Shown here in pieces: positions 5,063 to 5,984 of a DNA stretch of 5,984 nucleotides (position 1 is its first letter; the number at the start of each line of letters is the position of its first letter). Below the pieces are notes generated by a model. It was given only the letters and a program-made list of their open reading frames with translations, ran no database searches and was not told where the DNA came from. The stretch comes from Peptococcaceae bacterium (lineage in GTDB: Bacteria > Bacillota > Desulfitobacteriia > Desulfitobacteriales > Syntrophobotulaceae). Made by a program: the position numbers and the translations under genes. The DNA is taken from the NCBI GenBank assembly GCA_012523535.1, contig JAAYII010000144.1:1-5984 (forward strand). Reading direction: 5' to 3'.

Positions 5063-5984
5063 ATGAATAAAGCCAAAGAAAAACTATGGAGCTCAGATTT
5101 CATCCTAATTATGATAGCTTGTTCCGGGATTAGTTTTTGCAACTATTTTTTTTCGTCTACTTTGCCCATTTATGCCAAGAATTTAACCGGAACCACGGTT
5201 TATGCCGGGGTGATTATGACGGTTTATACCTTTTCCGCTCTGGCCTCCCGGCCGCTGACCGGTGTTTTATCCGATAAATTCGGACGGGTTAAATTGCTTG
5301 TCTTGGGCGCTTTCTTATGTGCTGTTGCTTGTTTTTTATATAATTTTGCTTCTGTGATTATAATGTTGATTCTTTTCCGCATTTTGCACGGGATCGGTTT
5401 CGGTATACATTCTACTTGCGGCGGTGCCATTGCGGCGGATATTATACCCAAATCCCGGTTGTCCGAAGGTCTTGGCTATTATAGCCTTTACGGGACCATC
5501 GCTTCGGCCCTGGCTCCGGGTATAGCTTTAACCATTATAGGTACGGGCCAAGTTGAAAATTTCCGGCCTCTTTTTATTTTGGCCACCGCTGTTACATTAG
5601 TGAGCATGATCCTGGATTGTTGCATAAAGTACGAACGCAGGAACAAAGCAAAGGTACAAAGTGAAAATAAACGCAAAGATGTGCAGCCCGTCGGCAAAGG
5701 GGCGCTGCCAAAGACTTTTCTCGGTTTTGAATATGGTGTTTTTTTGCCATCGACCGTAATTATTTTGGTTTTTATTGCCTTTTCCAGTATCATGTCTTTC
5801 CTGCCCCTTTTTGCTTTGGATAAAAATCTCGGCAACGTGGGGCTCTTTTTCACGATTAATTCCGTCGGGCTTTTTTTATCCAGGTTGACTGTGGGCAAGG
5901 TGGCTGACAGAAGAGGAGAAAATATTATTGTTATTCCCTCCCTTCTCGCCGCGGCGGTTTTCTTTGGGCTAATACCTTTTGTCC
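5063..5984 (+). CDS. Major facilitator superfamily transporter, 3' end missing
   Basis: The first 307 residues of an MFS permease; the frame stays open to the window's end. The N-terminal half has about six membrane segments. The classic motif A, GVLSDKFGRVK (67-77), lies between helices 2 and 3, and RILHGIGFG (106-114) in helix 4 carries the motif B arginine. A basic central loop (about 189-214, rich in K, R and E) precedes the second half, where motif A is echoed as GKVADRRGE (278-286). The substrate cannot be read from the sequence; drug or metabolite proton-linked efflux is common for this type. The start chosen is ATG 5063, 8 nt after GGAGGT. An in-frame ATG at 5057 is only 2 nt from that site. 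It probably has its own promoter, since the tRNA terminator is just upstream. Confidence 0.9.
   Translation, partial: MNKAKEKLWSSDFILIMIACSGISFCNYFFSSTLPIYAKNLTGTTVYAGVIMTVYTFSALASRPLTGVLSDKFGRVKLLVLGAFLCAVACFLYNFASVIIMLILFRILHGIGFGIHSTCGGAIAADIIPKSRLSEGLGYYSLYGTIASALAPGIALTIIGTGQVENFRPLFILATAVTLVSMILDCCIKYERRNKAKVQSENKRKDVQPVGKGALPKTFLGFEYGVFLPSTVIILVFIAFSSIMSFLPLFALDKNLGNVGLFFTINSVGLFLSRLTVGKVADRRGENIIVIPSLLAAAVFFGLIPFV

Noticed and set aside
4945..5898. Minus-strand open frames at 4945-5142, 5224-5451 and 5488-5898
   Set aside because: They are shadows of the MFS gene and terminator; their translations show no domain, while the + frame carries clear MFS motifs.

Overview
The window looks like a chromosomal segment of a low-GC Gram-positive bacterium (Bacillota), most likely a clostridial or Peptococcaceae-type anaerobe. 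The evidence is the strong GGAGG-type ribosome sites, the rph-rdgB gene pair (also adjacent in Bacillus subtilis), a TrmR/YrrM-type methyltransferase, a Lit/DUF1461-type membrane protein, a tandem HD-GYP protein, and three tRNA genes that encode their own CCA ends. The lineage is inferred from gene content only. All genes are on the + strand.

Layout. (1) 1-1010: the C-terminal part of a tandem HD-GYP phosphodiesterase whose 5' end lies outside the window. (2) 1070-1765: an O-methyltransferase of the TrmR type with a TTG start. (3) 1698-1996: almost continuous short tandem duplications, ending in a roughly 200-bp AT-rich array of imperfect, mostly 23-bp units. (4) 2014-2847: a four-helix membrane protein recognisable as DUF1461/TIGR01906, the family of the lipoprotein intramolecular transacylase Lit, with an unusual lysine-rich N-terminal extension. 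A 24-bp direct repeat follows its stop codon and shares a 13-bp core with the upstream array. (5) 2969-4367: rph (RNase PH) and rdgB (XTP/dITP pyrophosphatase), overlapping by 29 bp. (6) 4491-4972: a compact tRNA operon with its own promoter (TTGACT-17-TATACT), tRNA-Pro(TGG), tRNA-Arg(TCT), a hairpin spacer, tRNA-His(GTG) and an intrinsic terminator. (7) 4998-5984: a promoter, a short leader with two mutually exclusive hairpins at the Shine-Dalgarno site, and the start of an MFS transporter gene that runs off the window.

Functionally, rph and rdgB are housekeeping: tRNA 3'-end trimming and nucleotide-pool cleaning. RNase PH, the tRNA methyltransferase candidate and the tRNA operon all concern tRNA, though no shared regulation is visible. 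The HD-GYP protein suggests cyclic-dinucleotide signalling. The Lit-like protein suggests remodelling of lipoprotein N-termini. No complete novel multigene system is evident. The points most worth a second look are the Lit-like gene with its flanking related repeats, the compensating duplications at the end of the methyltransferase gene, and the two-state leader of the MFS gene.
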